64,000 bases of DNA from Petrosia ficiformis. Its lineage: Eukaryota > Porifera > Demospongiae > Haplosclerida > Petrosiidae. A model generated the notes under the pieces. The model did not search any database. It saw only the letters and a program-made list of their open reading frames with translations, and was not told where the DNA came from. This document shows, one piece after another, positions 1-10,380 of this stretch. Location of the stretch: positions 55,717,746 to 55,781,745 of the forward strand of contig OX345636.1 of assembly GCA_947044365.1 (NCBI GenBank), read 5' to 3'. The position numbers and the translations under genes were made by a program. The stretch's first letter is position 1. The number at the start of each line of letters is the position of its first letter.

Positions 1-744
1 ATGACGAACAATGCAAGCACATTGCTTTCTCAAATTAAAATTAAAAGATATTTACGGAATACGAGAATTAAAAGTATTTACGGAATACGTACGAATACAA
101 ACACACTAAACTTTTCAGCTACCTCACTAGTGTGGGGCTCGCTCAGGCTCGCCCCAATTAATTATGATGTAATAATTAGTTTGTTACTTCCATGTATCCA
201 TTATTGCAATGTCCTGGCAATAATACTATACACTACAGTGCTTGTATACTTGTGATATTCATTCAAATATTCAAGCCTCTTCAGTATCATCACTTCCTAA
301 CTGTCACAGATACATATCAATGACACAGAATATAAATATATTTATGTAGATAAATTATCCCTATGATTGCATTGTGGTGTGCAGCATTCAGTAATCACTT
401 TCTCATACCTGAAGCTTCATCAACATTTTACGTTTAATGGATCTTGTGTGAATATATTTCAGATATAAGTTATATCAGCTACTACTTCCTGTTGCTACAA
501 GTAGCCTTCCTCTTGCTCCTCTGTATATAGAGCAAACCTCTAGCATGCATTTTATTATATGCCACATATATAATTGATCAAGACCCTCAGAATGAGGTAA
601 CTTCCTTAAATATGTATACACCGTGTATGTGATACAAGCATATAAATATATAAATAGAACAATCCCGTGGAAATCAATCACAGGGATAGCCTGCACGCTA
701 TAAAAACAATGGGAAAGCGATCATAGAGAAGGCACTTTAGGCCA

Positions 745-1160
745 AGAAAACTATATATTGTTCATGTACATATATATTGTATGTAATACATGTACATGTA
801 TTATTATAAGTGTATGCATACATGCATTACTATAAGTGTATGCATTCATGCATTACTATAAGTATATGTAGCATTACTATAAGTGTATGTAATACATGTA
901 CATGCATTACTATAAGTGTATGAATACATGCATTACTATAAGTGTTATGAATACATGCATTACTATAAGTGTATGAATACATGCATTACTATAAGTGTAT
1001 GTAGCATTACTATAAGTGTATGTACGTAGTACATGTACATGCAATACTATAAGTGTATGTAGTACATGTACATGTATTACTATAAGTGTATATAATACAT
1101 GTATTACTATAAATGTATGTAGTAGATGTACATGCATTACCATAAGACGATACACAAAAA
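745..1160. repeat. Minisatellite, CATTACTATAAGTGTATG units
   Basis: About a dozen imperfect units of roughly 24-36 bp carry the core GCATTACTATAAGTGTATG. They alternate with spacers containing the self-complementary string GTACATGTAC. Unit length varies because the spacer is present or absent. Open frames on both strands here are by-products of the repeat. Confidence 0.85.
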
Positions 1161-1682
1161 TCTACCGACAAACCGCGCCCAATGCACATGCAGTATAGTA
1201 CTAGTATAGTATATACTAATGTGTTAGGAAAAAGAGAGGAAGCTGTAGTGAGCCTACGTCCCATGAAGAGAACCAGATCAACATCGCTTGCTTCACTGAC
1301 CTCAATGGGCAACGAAGAATATGGAAGTATATAAAATAAGTGGCAGCCCAAAAACAAAAGCTACAGGCCAAAATGACGACAGATAAACTTCACAAGAACT
1401 TCCGAGGAATGTTAGTTGCTCATGAAATGAACAGCATTCACTTCTCTCACTCTACTTATAGGATACTTCACCTCCATCTTCAACAGCCGTCTAGTATATA
1501 GTACGTTTAGCAACTTTTGTCGCCATTTGTATCACTTGCAGGGTATGGTGCTAGGCGTGTATGTTTACCACTAGCACTTGAAACACATTATGAATATCAT
1601 TATCTCAAGTACTTTCGTTCGACAATGGTTGACACAGCTTTCTTATGCTGTTGTATGCTCCTTGGGATTCATGCGCTTCTGG

Positions 1683-1812
1683 TAGTACATGTACATGCAT
1701 TACTATAAGTGTACGTATGTAGTACATGTACATGCATTACTATAAGTGTATGCATTACTATATGTGTATGTATACATGCATTACTATAAGAGTATGTACA
1801 CATGTGTTACTT
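1683..1812. repeat. Second block of the same minisatellite
   Basis: Four or so further units of the same CATTACTATAAGTGTA core with TACATGTACATG spacers lie about 520 bp beyond the first block. The non-repeat DNA between suggests an insertion or a partial duplication of the array. Confidence 0.75.
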
Positions 1813-2281
1813 TATGTGTAATGCACTAGAGCTATAACTGATAGTAGTTTTGGTATCTGGATATTCAGTTTAACGAAAGATTATCCGGATATTCACTCAC
1901 TTTCAGAGAAATGTTCATTTATAGTGAAATTAGTTCACCATTTTCCTGTAATCAATTGCTGTACATGTTTGTATGAAGAGCCAATGTTTTTTATGCTATC
2001 CATTCAGAATTCTACAGGTGTAGAAAATCAGTAACACTGAGCTACAAACTTCTCCTACGACCATTTTATTACAGTTATAATCTCATATATGTGCATGTGC
2101 AAACATTAAATGAATATCTGGAAGCTAAAAATATATTTGGATACCAAAATAACAGCTGAATATTTGAACACAGCGAATATTCGTTGCACCTCTAATATGT
2201 ACATATGTTACTATTTGTGTATATGTACATGTATTATTATAATTATGTGTATATGTACATGTAGGTTTGTCACTGAGTTAG

Positions 2282-2614
2282 AAGCTTGCTTCTGAAAATG
2301 TATCCCAAACTGAAATTTCTCAGCAGTTCGGTTGTTCACAGTCAACTGTCTCTAAGATAATAAGTCAGAAAGAGGACCTTAAACATAACACGGCAGAGAA
2401 CAAGATGAAGGATTGTAAGAGGATACGTACGGGAAAGGCAGACGATGTGGAAAAGGCTCTCTACACCTGCTTTGTTGATGCTCGAGCACGAGATGTGCTA
2501 ATCACCACCTTGGTTCTGGAGAAGGCCAAGCAATTTGCTACTGCCCTGGATAAGCCTGACTTTAAAGTTAGTAAACTATCAAAATTGCATAATCATTGGC
2601 TTCCCGCATTATAG
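2282..2614 (+). pseudogene. pogo/Tigger-type transposase fragment (psq HTH + CENP-B HTH)
   Basis: The open frame begins after an in-frame TAG at 2279-2281. It first encodes a psq-type helix-turn-helix (motif QQFGCSQSTVSKII) and then a CENP-B-type DNA-binding domain (motifs RTGKADDVEKAL and EKAKQFA). This order is that of pogo/Tigger transposases of the Tc1/mariner superfamily, where the two HTHs bind the transposon ends. The frame stops after about 110 residues, just where the second HTH should end, and no DDE catalytic core follows. It is a truncated relic or a lone DNA-binding module, not a working transposase. It lies about 150 bp left of the CACTA-type element and is unrelated to it. The family call is fairly secure; whether it is expressed cannot be judged. 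Confidence 0.7.
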
Positions 2615-2767
2615 AATAACCCAGATAATATCATAATATACACTTGTACCAGGGGTATGACATTAAGCGGGACCCACTGTACTACTATACATTTATGTGT
2701 GATGTACATGTATATATAGTCACTTGTGGTAGTTATATCATACTAATATACATACTATATATATATA

Positions 2768-2905
2768 CACAGAAAAAAAAGGTGTGCAATTTTTACACAC
2801 TTGTGTGTGTCATTTCAGGAAAGCATGTGTTGAATTGTCTAAATGACACCTATGTGTGCTAAAATAGCACATACTTATTGTGATGATAAAAATAGCACAC
2901 TGAAC
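2768..2905. repeat. Left terminal inverted repeat and subterminal repeats of the CACTA-type element
   Basis: Terminal CACAG followed by an A8 run, then several copies of GTGTGC/TAGCACAC words, including a near-perfect palindrome around 2852-2871. These match the words at the right end in inverted orientation. Confidence 0.65.
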
Positions 2906-3068
2906 TATAGCACATTAATATTAAAATGTATTATTAATAAAACTTAATGTTGCATATTGAGTGATCTCTGCAATAAATAACTACACAAACATTTGGTAAA
3001 ATACATGATGCAATGTATAACAATTATTTATGATGAACAAAATGCGAAAAACACATGGTAATGTCAAT

Positions 3069-5422
3069 CTACAAGCACCATATACTTCTGTATCGATTAT
3101 CTTTTTCTACAATGTAGAGTTTTCCGGATTTATTCTTTAAATGTAGGATACCATGGCAGTAAAAATCTTTAAACAGTACAACTTTTTCTATATCAGTTGC
3201 TGACACATGAAAGGCACAAAGTTTTCCATCATATCCTTCTAATTGGAGTGATTTTGTGATGAAAATCTTTTCATCATTGTATATTAAAATTTCTTCAATA
3301 ATGCAGTATTCGAAACCAGTTTCATTTTGCATACAAATGACAGTTCCACTTTTGTAGTGAATACCATGAATGGACACACATTGTGATCTAAAAAACAACA
3401 TTGAATTAATTTTAAACTAATAATGATAATTACCTTACACCATTTAGCGGAGTTTGGACTTCACCACAAACTTGTTCGAGTTTATGTTTGTAGCAGTCAA
3501 GATTAGATGGAGCCCCTATAATAGTTGCATGGTCAATTACAATGAATATAATCAATGAATTTAAAACAGCTGCACCCATTCATATACCTGAGATAATTTC
3601 ATCACCTGGGTATATGAACCCTGATGTATACTGTCCAGGGCGAACAGCCAGATTGTAACATAACCACTGTTGATGCCGAATTGCAACCGATAGAGGAACA
3701 TTTTTAAAACAGTTAGTGACAAAACCTTTCATTTGAGCATTCTTAGACTCAAATCGCATGCACCAGTGATGTCTGAGTGGACCAAACCTACAATATTTAC
3801 AGCAATGATACACATACTTAAAAACAGAATAAACATGAGTACTCACAAAACCATCTGTTGAGGAAGATGGACAAGATAATGCATCTTAGGAGTGACAGAA
3901 ATGTCTGGGTATATTCGAGTGAATGACTCAAGATACACTTGAACTAACCAAGCCAGACAAGCTGGATCATCTGGATGAACTTCAAATGTACATACCATAT
4001 CAGAAATAGCCCAAAGAATGCAAAAGCATTCCCAGTGGTCATCATCTTCATTAACAAAGTTTCCAATTAGAAGTGGAAGAAGTCGTACTAGGGTCATCAT
4101 CTGAGAAGCTATGAAAAGATGCACATGTAATATTATGAATATTATTATAATACTTAGGTATAACATTTTGTGTGCCACTTTCATATACCTGATTGTTTAA
4201 TATGGTAAGATGAAGAGTCCTTAAATATTGGGGATGGCTTTGTATCATTCTCAGAGTGTCCATAATTGTGACTCCTAAGTAGCAAGTTGAGTTGCTCTAG
4301 GGAGATATATTTCATTTCCTCAATGCAATAGTTTAGTAGTAGTTTGAGATGTGATATTGCAACCCCTTCAAAGACAGTGTGCATGATGTCGTATGGCAGA
4401 CATTTTGTTATGTCAAAACCAACAAGGTCAAGAAGGGGACTACGACCATTTATTCCATAGGTGACCGAATGTCTAGACCCTCCTTCCCCTTCAATCAGCT
4501 GTAGATATTCAATATGCATTTGAGATGTTCTTGAGGTAAAACCGTTGGCATTAAACTGTCGCATAAAAAAATTAGATTTATATGTTATTTTACATAATCA
4601 TAATAATTGTACCTTTGTAGATATATCAGACTGAACAGCTAAACAAGCACGACATTTTCGTAGAGCAAATCCCACTCCTTCCTTGAAACCTCCAACAAAG
4701 TTAGAAGCAGGTATATCTCCAACTAAACAAACTACAGCCCCATACATATTAATCACCTCTCCATCTAAAAGTTCTAATTCATATCCCTGAATAATTGAAT
4801 TTGTAATTAAAATGATAAACTGAAATTCTTTTACCTCAGACAACTGATTTACTTGTTTTACAAATGGTTCTAGAAGAGCATCACATCCAAATGTTTTTAT
4901 AAGATTTGTTTTTGCAACTGCAAGAAGATTTATACATCGTAGGGATGACCTAAAAGCAGGTCGAATATTTGCAAGGGTAAAATAGAAACATCCTATATCA
5001 ATAAAAATTCATTTCAAATACAGCGTTGCACTGGTATTCACTTACCCAACTTTTGATTCCCAGCTCTTGAGCCCAAGGGATTAGCCACTTCAATGTCATC
5101 GTAATAGATGATAAACTGAAGAGCAAATCGATGATAACTAAAGACTGGGTGCTGTTTATAGAAGACTCCATCACAGAAGTCTCGCATGATGTCATCAGAA
5201 CTCTCATGTGTATAACTTAATTCCTGTCTGACAGCAGGATTACTTAGCAGACCCTGAAAGGTTTATAATTATAAAATTAATACACAAGGCATGAATTATA
5301 TATACCTTTAAGGAAGAAAACAAATCAATGTAATATCCATATTGGCTAATCATTTCCAGTTTTTGTTCACCATTTGTCACATTCCACTCCCATTCATCAC
5401 CAAGGCATACCGCTTGAGGTTT
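3069..5422 (-). CDS. Tnp2-like transposase of the CACTA-type element (9 exons, 5' end missing)
   Basis: Nine exons, in transcription order: 5422-5306, 5253-5046, 4992-4835, 4786-4613, 4555-4189, 4108-3847, 3787-3588, 3515-3434, 3387-3069. All introns are GT-AG and 41-81 nt long except two of somewhat greater size. The exons sum to 1887 nt (629 codons with stop) with frame kept at every junction. The protein shows the order known from plant and animal CACTA transposases: a D-x-NPLGSRAGNQKLG segment, a C-x2-C in RKCRACLAV, a DIMHTVFEGV motif like the Tnp2 'DIMH' region, then PKMHYLVHLPQQM and MRFESKNAQMKGF, which resembles DUF4218-type regions. It would cut and paste the element in the nucleus. 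The first exon here starts at an acceptor-like TTAG, so an upstream start exon is expected but not found. Superfamily placement is from motif order, not a search. Confidence 0.68.
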
Positions 5423-5426
5423 CTAA

Positions 5427-5995
5427 GTGGTAAAGAAGGATTTGTGTTCTGATCCCCAGACACATCAGGACCACATTACAGCACTTCGGTATTTGGACAA
5501 GTCATTTAGGTGTGGGCCATCAGTTAAGGCCCCAGCAGCTTTCAATATCTATGAGGTTTGTTTCTGGAATTATTGCTTAAATTTTAATCTGAATGCATGC
5601 TCTATTGTCATGCATGGCCAATGGGATAAGCATTTTAAAAAAATTTCTTTCTTTATCTACAGTCTGTCACTTCCATTGATGAGATTATCAAAAGAAATGT
5701 GTTTTCAGAGCCCAGACTTGTGCTCTTTGAAAACGAGAGTGGAGATGGTATATCACAAGCTTTTGTTGTTGCTGAAAAAACGATCTTGTTTGAAGTTACA
5801 GATGTCAACATCAGTCAAGCAATTTCTTCTATAATTGCAAGTTACTACGTATTTTTCGTGAGCTACCCAAAATCCATTCCAGCACTTTGCACACTTCTAT
5901 TCTTTCAAGAATACTTATTAGAGTCTCCAGACTGTTCCATAAAAAAACCCGCTAGGTACTCTGCATACATTAACTCCATTATGAAAAAACTATAG
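5427..5995 (+). CDS. Second ORF of the CACTA-type element, unknown function (2 exons, 5' partial)
   Basis: Exons 5428-5555 and 5663-5995 are joined by a GT-AG intron of 107 nt with a good pyrimidine tract (TTTCTTTATCTACAG). Frame is kept, giving about 153 residues ending at TAG. I do not recognise the protein. The second exon has a hydrophobic, helix-prone middle (IIASYYVFFVSYPKSIPALC) and a basic C-terminus. The ORF diverges from the transposase gene, and its first exon abuts the first known transposase exon. A TAA lies directly upstream in frame, so an acceptor at 5426-5427 or a lost 5' exon is needed. Many CACTA elements encode an accessory protein besides the transposase and this may be one. 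No ATG is assigned. Confidence 0.42.
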
Positions 5996-6169
5996 ATATA
6001 ACTGTTATATAATTTGTTTCTGTTCCTTATTGTAAACATGTAGTATTATTTTTTAATCACACATGCAGTTTTATTGTAAATTTATGTTTTAACTGATTAT
6101 TATTATAAAATTATTAGATGTCTTTCTGTTTTTATTCAGAATTATAATTTTTAAGAAATAACCTGTGTA

Positions 6170-6316
6170 AATTTAGCACATTAGAAAAACTATAATTATA
6201 CACGTGTGCAGATTTAGCACACTCCTTTCATGTAACACATGTGTTATGTGTTGAAATCTGGGACAATAGTTTGACACATATTTGTGTGCTGAAATAGCAC
6301 ATATTTTTTTTGTGTG
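6170..6316. repeat. Right terminal inverted repeat and subterminal repeats of the CACTA-type element
   Basis: Contains TTAGCACA words at about 6173 and 6211 and the palindrome TGTGCTGAAATAGCACA at about 6284. It ends in a T8 run and GTGTG at 6316. It mirrors the left end. Confidence 0.65.
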
Positions 6317-6339
6317 ATATACTAAAAACACTTCCACAC

Positions 6340-6860
6340 CAGTGGCTGGTCTAGAAATTTTGTAAGGTAGGGCAAACCAAGCGTGCAAAGCGCACCGCAA
6401 ACATTTTTGGATCATTAATTATTTATCAGGGGTGTGGTCACTTAAATTAGGCTATGCACAATAATAGATTATCTTCTGTGTACATCAAACCAGCTAGTGA
6501 TCTTTATGGCTGAAATCATTCATCCCACTTGAATTTTAGTTTCTCCACTTAAAAGTAGCATTGAGTTAAAAAGTCCCCAGCCTAAAGCAGTAATATATTA
6601 ACTGGTAATTCATTTTTAACAACTACTTGAATACAATTAAACCACAAAAGTAAACAGTAAAATGTTTTGTTGCTAATTTTGATTGCTACTAATTGTGTTG
6701 GACTGTCTTTCTTTGTTAAAATTATTTTATGCACTGTAGAGTTAAACTTTGCATCTAATTAAACTTGGTTAAATCAACCAAAAATGTAGTTTTGTGAGTT
6801 AAATAAATGTGCATATTTAATAAGTCTGTGCTAAACTGCAGTATGCATTGTTTTCATGTA
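6340..6860 (+). repeat. Dispersed repeat family R1, copy 1
   Basis: About 0.5 kb resembling 51,225-51,718 in the same orientation and 20,275-20,946 in the opposite one. Shared landmarks include CACTTAAAAGTAGC, AAAAGTCCCCA, a TAATTCATTTTTAACAA stretch and GTGCATATTTAATAAGT. The left end begins CAGTGGCTGG, like hAT-type termini. No coding capacity is seen, so it is probably a non-autonomous DNA element. Confidence 0.6.
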
Positions 6861-7835
6861 TTAAACAGGATAATGAGTATCAAAATAATTGGTACAAGTA
6901 TGTTATCACACCAGTCTAAACAAGCAATATATATGTACATCTATGTATGTGTATAGTTATGTATTTGTATTATGTGTATTATGTACACATGTAGTATACT
7001 AATACACTTATGACAAATATAATTAAGTGTTATTATAAGAAGCTTTATAAACACCTATAGAATTGTCATTATAAGGTCTTCCATATTAGATATAATAATA
7101 GTATTAGTTGTATATATGAATATCAAAGAAACTGCTAATACTACAAATCAGAAAAAGCATGGTGGTTTTAGTTATATCATGATGGCTTTGGTTATATCCC
7201 TGTGGTTACTTTAAAATAAATTTTAAGTTTAGATAGTAGGGCTATACGTCATACAGTTGTTATGCCTGTGATCCCAATCAGTGATCAAATTATACATTGT
7301 TTAAATCCCTTGTGCTTGAGATAATATCCAGCTTTAAGCATTTGGCTCACCTCAGGCCTCATGCTTTACACTGGATATATCTTGCACTTGGAATATAACT
7401 AATCCTTTCATACACTGAGGATGGAAACTGTCAAATGGCCATCACCAAAAATAATTAAGTAGTAATAATAATGTATGATTATAATAATAAATTATAATGT
7501 ATGATTATAATTATGTATCTACTAGTATGATCTAAGGATAAACTCCACATAATTATACATACTCTACATTTTACTGGAGATGATCAAACCAATATTGTCT
7601 TATGAAGGAGTATTCTATTTATTATTCTAGTATTTAGGAAATATTTAAAATGAGTATATATATATATATATATACTAGTTATTCATACTATAAACAAGAA
7701 AGAAAATGTTTACTGCAATGGAATATAAATTAACAATGTAAAATGGAATATTAATTAATAAAGAAAATAATTGTAATATTAGTGAACGGTATACAAGTGT
7801 ATTATGATATGAGTTTTGAAAAAAGAATATTTTTA
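6861..7835. other. No gene recognised
   Basis: AT-rich sequence with TACATGTA words, a (TA)n run near 7657-7675 and no credible exon. Confidence 0.5.
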
Positions 7836-7839
7836 TTAA

Positions 7840-8435
7840 CCCTTAGAGCACTGAACTTGTTTTTCAAAATTCTTCCCATTTCCAACACTGGCGACTCTAT
7901 TGGATATATTTTGGCCACCGTGCACTTTCTCTACTCCAAACTTGGCTCCTTTTCCCACATGGAGTACTACTTCCACCAACTTGCTTACCGGGACTCGAAA
8001 GTCCCCAAGTGCTTCGTAGGATCAAATCAAATGCAGTGCTCTCACTCTTTTGACTGGAACTGGGGCTAACAAAATGACCCCACTGCATGTTGGCACCAGC
8101 TACACCCACGATTTCAGGTCTTACAGCAAAGGAAATGCCTCAGGTACCCACCAGAGCACGTGGGCGGAGTCACTGAAACTGCAAATTACATGGGCGACGA
8201 GGGAACTGCACCCCTTTTGACCCCCATTAACAGCGGGACACACCCCTTTAATATTCCCCCCATATTTGTTATTTAGGCCAAATGGCGGCCGAAAAACCAT
8301 CAATTGTTAGCCATTTTCATGGGCTTGTGCCTGACGCCAATTCCGAGCAATTGGAGAGCTTCATAAAGCTAGGAACACACTGCAAACCACGTAGGGGTGA
8401 ATTGTCATATATATGTGACATCAGTATTCTAAGGG
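7840..8435. mobile_element. piggyBac-like MITE with TTAA target duplication
   Basis: The left end is TTAA-CCCTTAGAGCACTGA and the right end, read inward, is TTAA-CCCTTAGAATACTGA. This gives a terminal inverted repeat of about 15 bp with two mismatches, flanked on both sides by TTAA (7836-7839 and 8436-8439). TTAA plus a CCC start is the signature of piggyBac elements. The 596-bp interior is GC-richer than its surroundings and has no transposase, so it is non-autonomous. Confidence 0.8.
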
Positions 8436-8439
8436 TTAA

Positions 8440-10380
8440 AATTGGATATCATCTTGCTGTTCATTTAATCAATACAGTGGTAATATTGATATGATGAAAA
8501 TTATGACAAATATAATTATAATAATATCATATTATGATTATGAATTATAAATTTCATATTATAGTTTAGTCATTGATAATCTCATCATTATTCATACCAT
8601 GTAAAGCATTATATACTAAACCTTTCTTTATGAAACGCTTCTTTGATACTAGAAGAGAAGTGACATGATTATCCTATCATATATCATTGGTTTTAATTGA
8701 TATATCATAGTATCATCACAGCTCTAATATACGGAGGTTATCTGTCTAGAGGTCGTTATTATCATAATTATATCACCAAATGAGATAATCATATCTCAAT
8801 ATCAAATGTATGAGGTATGTATCATGATAATATGTAAAGTTTATATAAGTGATCACAAGATTATAAACAAATACTTAATACACTTAATTATAAAACACTT
8901 GAAGACTATGTGGTGATTTAAATATCTCCTTATCAAAACTTACTATATCAATACACTATAGTATAAAGAGAAGTTAATTAATTGGCTTCCATTTATATGT
9001 ACTAATTGATTAATTAGTAGTTATGCAAAACAACACATGTGGTCTTATGTGGTCTTATGTGTCACTCATGTGAGTGGGTTTCGTTCTGTTCCATTAATTG
9101 TTCCATTTTCCATTTTGTTCCGTGTTTTATTCATCTTTGTTATTGTGGCTATGCATCTATTAGAATGAGTATGGTCTGTTAGGATTGGTGTGAGTCTATC
9201 ATAATGGTGTGAGTCTGTTAGAATGTGTATGTAACTATGTAACTATCTGAATTGGTCTATCATATTGGGTATATGTATGTGTCTTTCATGAAGGTGTGTG
9301 TCTGTTATGTGTCTAAGTGTCTATCGTAATCACTATGAATCTGTTACAATGAAATATTGTTCTCAATAGAGCTCATCCTTACATGCACAATGACACTTGT
9401 GGTTTTGTGTGTCGTTCACATGAGGGAGTGTTACTTTGTTCCAGTTTTTGTTTCGTTTTCAATTCCATTCTGTGTTTTAGTCATTTAGTTTGTTAGAATG
9501 GGTATGTATCTATCATAATGAAAATGTTTCTATTATAATGGATAAGTATCTGTTATGTGTCTATCATAATGATGTGTCTCTTAGAATGGGTATGTGTCTA
9601 CCTTTAATGTATATATATGCAGAAATATTTATTTACATGTAAACACATTATGAAAATTCTGATGCTATTATGAGGAGGAAAGGTCTGGCTATGACTATAG
9701 TTTATGTTTTATTTCTACAGGTAAAGAGTTACTTAAAGTTGAGCAACAATCTGAAATTGACAAGAAACAAGAGCAGTTTTTTTATTACTTATGTGGCTTC
9801 CATAATTTCCAGATGTATTGGATTTCAGTTGAGTGACTATGAGTCTGGATCTGATATCACTAAACTAAATCCTGTGATTTTCATGTGATGATGTGAAAAT
9901 TATTATAATTTATTTTTTTAGTTGTGTAGTAATTACATATTGTTGATTGTATAGTTTAGTAGTTATAATTATTGTTTAGTTAGTTATTGAAAGTTTCAAA
10001 ATAATTATTATTCAATTCTATGTTATTCAGTTTAATTGGTTTAATAATCCTGTTTGATTATTATCTGATTTCTCAATAACTGTATTTACAATTATTGTCC
10101 ATAATTACAATAGCAATATTCATAACATTCTCACATGCTATCATGTATCACTTAGCAACCAGTGTTGACTCTTTACATACCACAAGGTGTGGCTCTTAAG
10201 TTTTTGTCTGCATATAATGACTAGTGAGTTTAAACACTTGATACATTAGAAATTTTAATATGTAGTTAATAATAAACAAGTACTGGTTTGTGTATTAATA
10301 ATATTATATAACATGTATTTGTTAAATATGTGTGTTACTTGTCATGTTATTATAATCATGTATTGATTGTTTATTATCAG
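8440..10380. other. Intergenic or 5' intron of gene A; no exon assigned
   Basis: Gene A needs an upstream exon because its first recognised exon starts with two bases of a split codon. I could not identify that exon here. The stretch is AT-rich and includes the diverged repeats at 9,030-9,600. Confidence 0.45.
9030..9600. repeat. Diverged direct repeat and degenerate short tandem repeat
   Basis: The segment near 9,030-9,190 (CACATGTGGTCTT, TGTGTC, GTTCC/TTCCATT words, CGTGTTTTA) is repeated in diverged form near 9,390-9,520. Between and after them run degenerate units such as GTGTCTATCATAATG and CTGTTAGAATG. This looks like an old segmental duplication of a short tandem array. Confidence 0.5.

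Larger units (their letters stand above)
1..2281. other. No gene recognised; AT-rich DNA with minisatellite
   Basis: I see no convincing exon here. The short open frames lack splice-site context and have repeat-like translations. Besides the two tandem-repeat blocks listed separately, a short GC-rich palindromic motif (GGGGCTCGCTCAGGCTCGCC, near 135) recurs in similar form near 45,050, which suggests a small dispersed repeat. The rest holds nothing I can name. Confidence 0.5.
2768..6316 (-). mobile_element. EnSpm/CACTA-type DNA transposon, 3.55 kb, apparently complete
   Basis: The left end reads CACAGAAAAAAAAGG; the right end, read inward on the minus strand, is CACACAAAAAAAATATG. The similarity continues imperfectly for about 35 bp. 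The bases ATA flank both ends (2765-2767 and 6317-6319), fitting the 3-bp target duplication usual for CACTA elements, although the AT-rich flank makes this weak. Both subterminal zones carry copies of a palindrome of the type TGTGCTAAAATAGCACA (near 2853, 2890, 6173, 6211 and 6282), as expected of transposase-binding repeats. Inside lie a spliced Tnp2-like transposase on the minus strand and a second ORF on the plus strand. The open frames and consensus splice sites suggest a recently active, perhaps autonomous copy. The 5' end of the transposase is not resolved. Confidence 0.72.

Noticed and set aside
745..1160. Possible CRISPR array
   Set aside because: Units are contiguous and degenerate without unique spacers of constant length, the DNA is eukaryotic, and the repeats are minisatellite.
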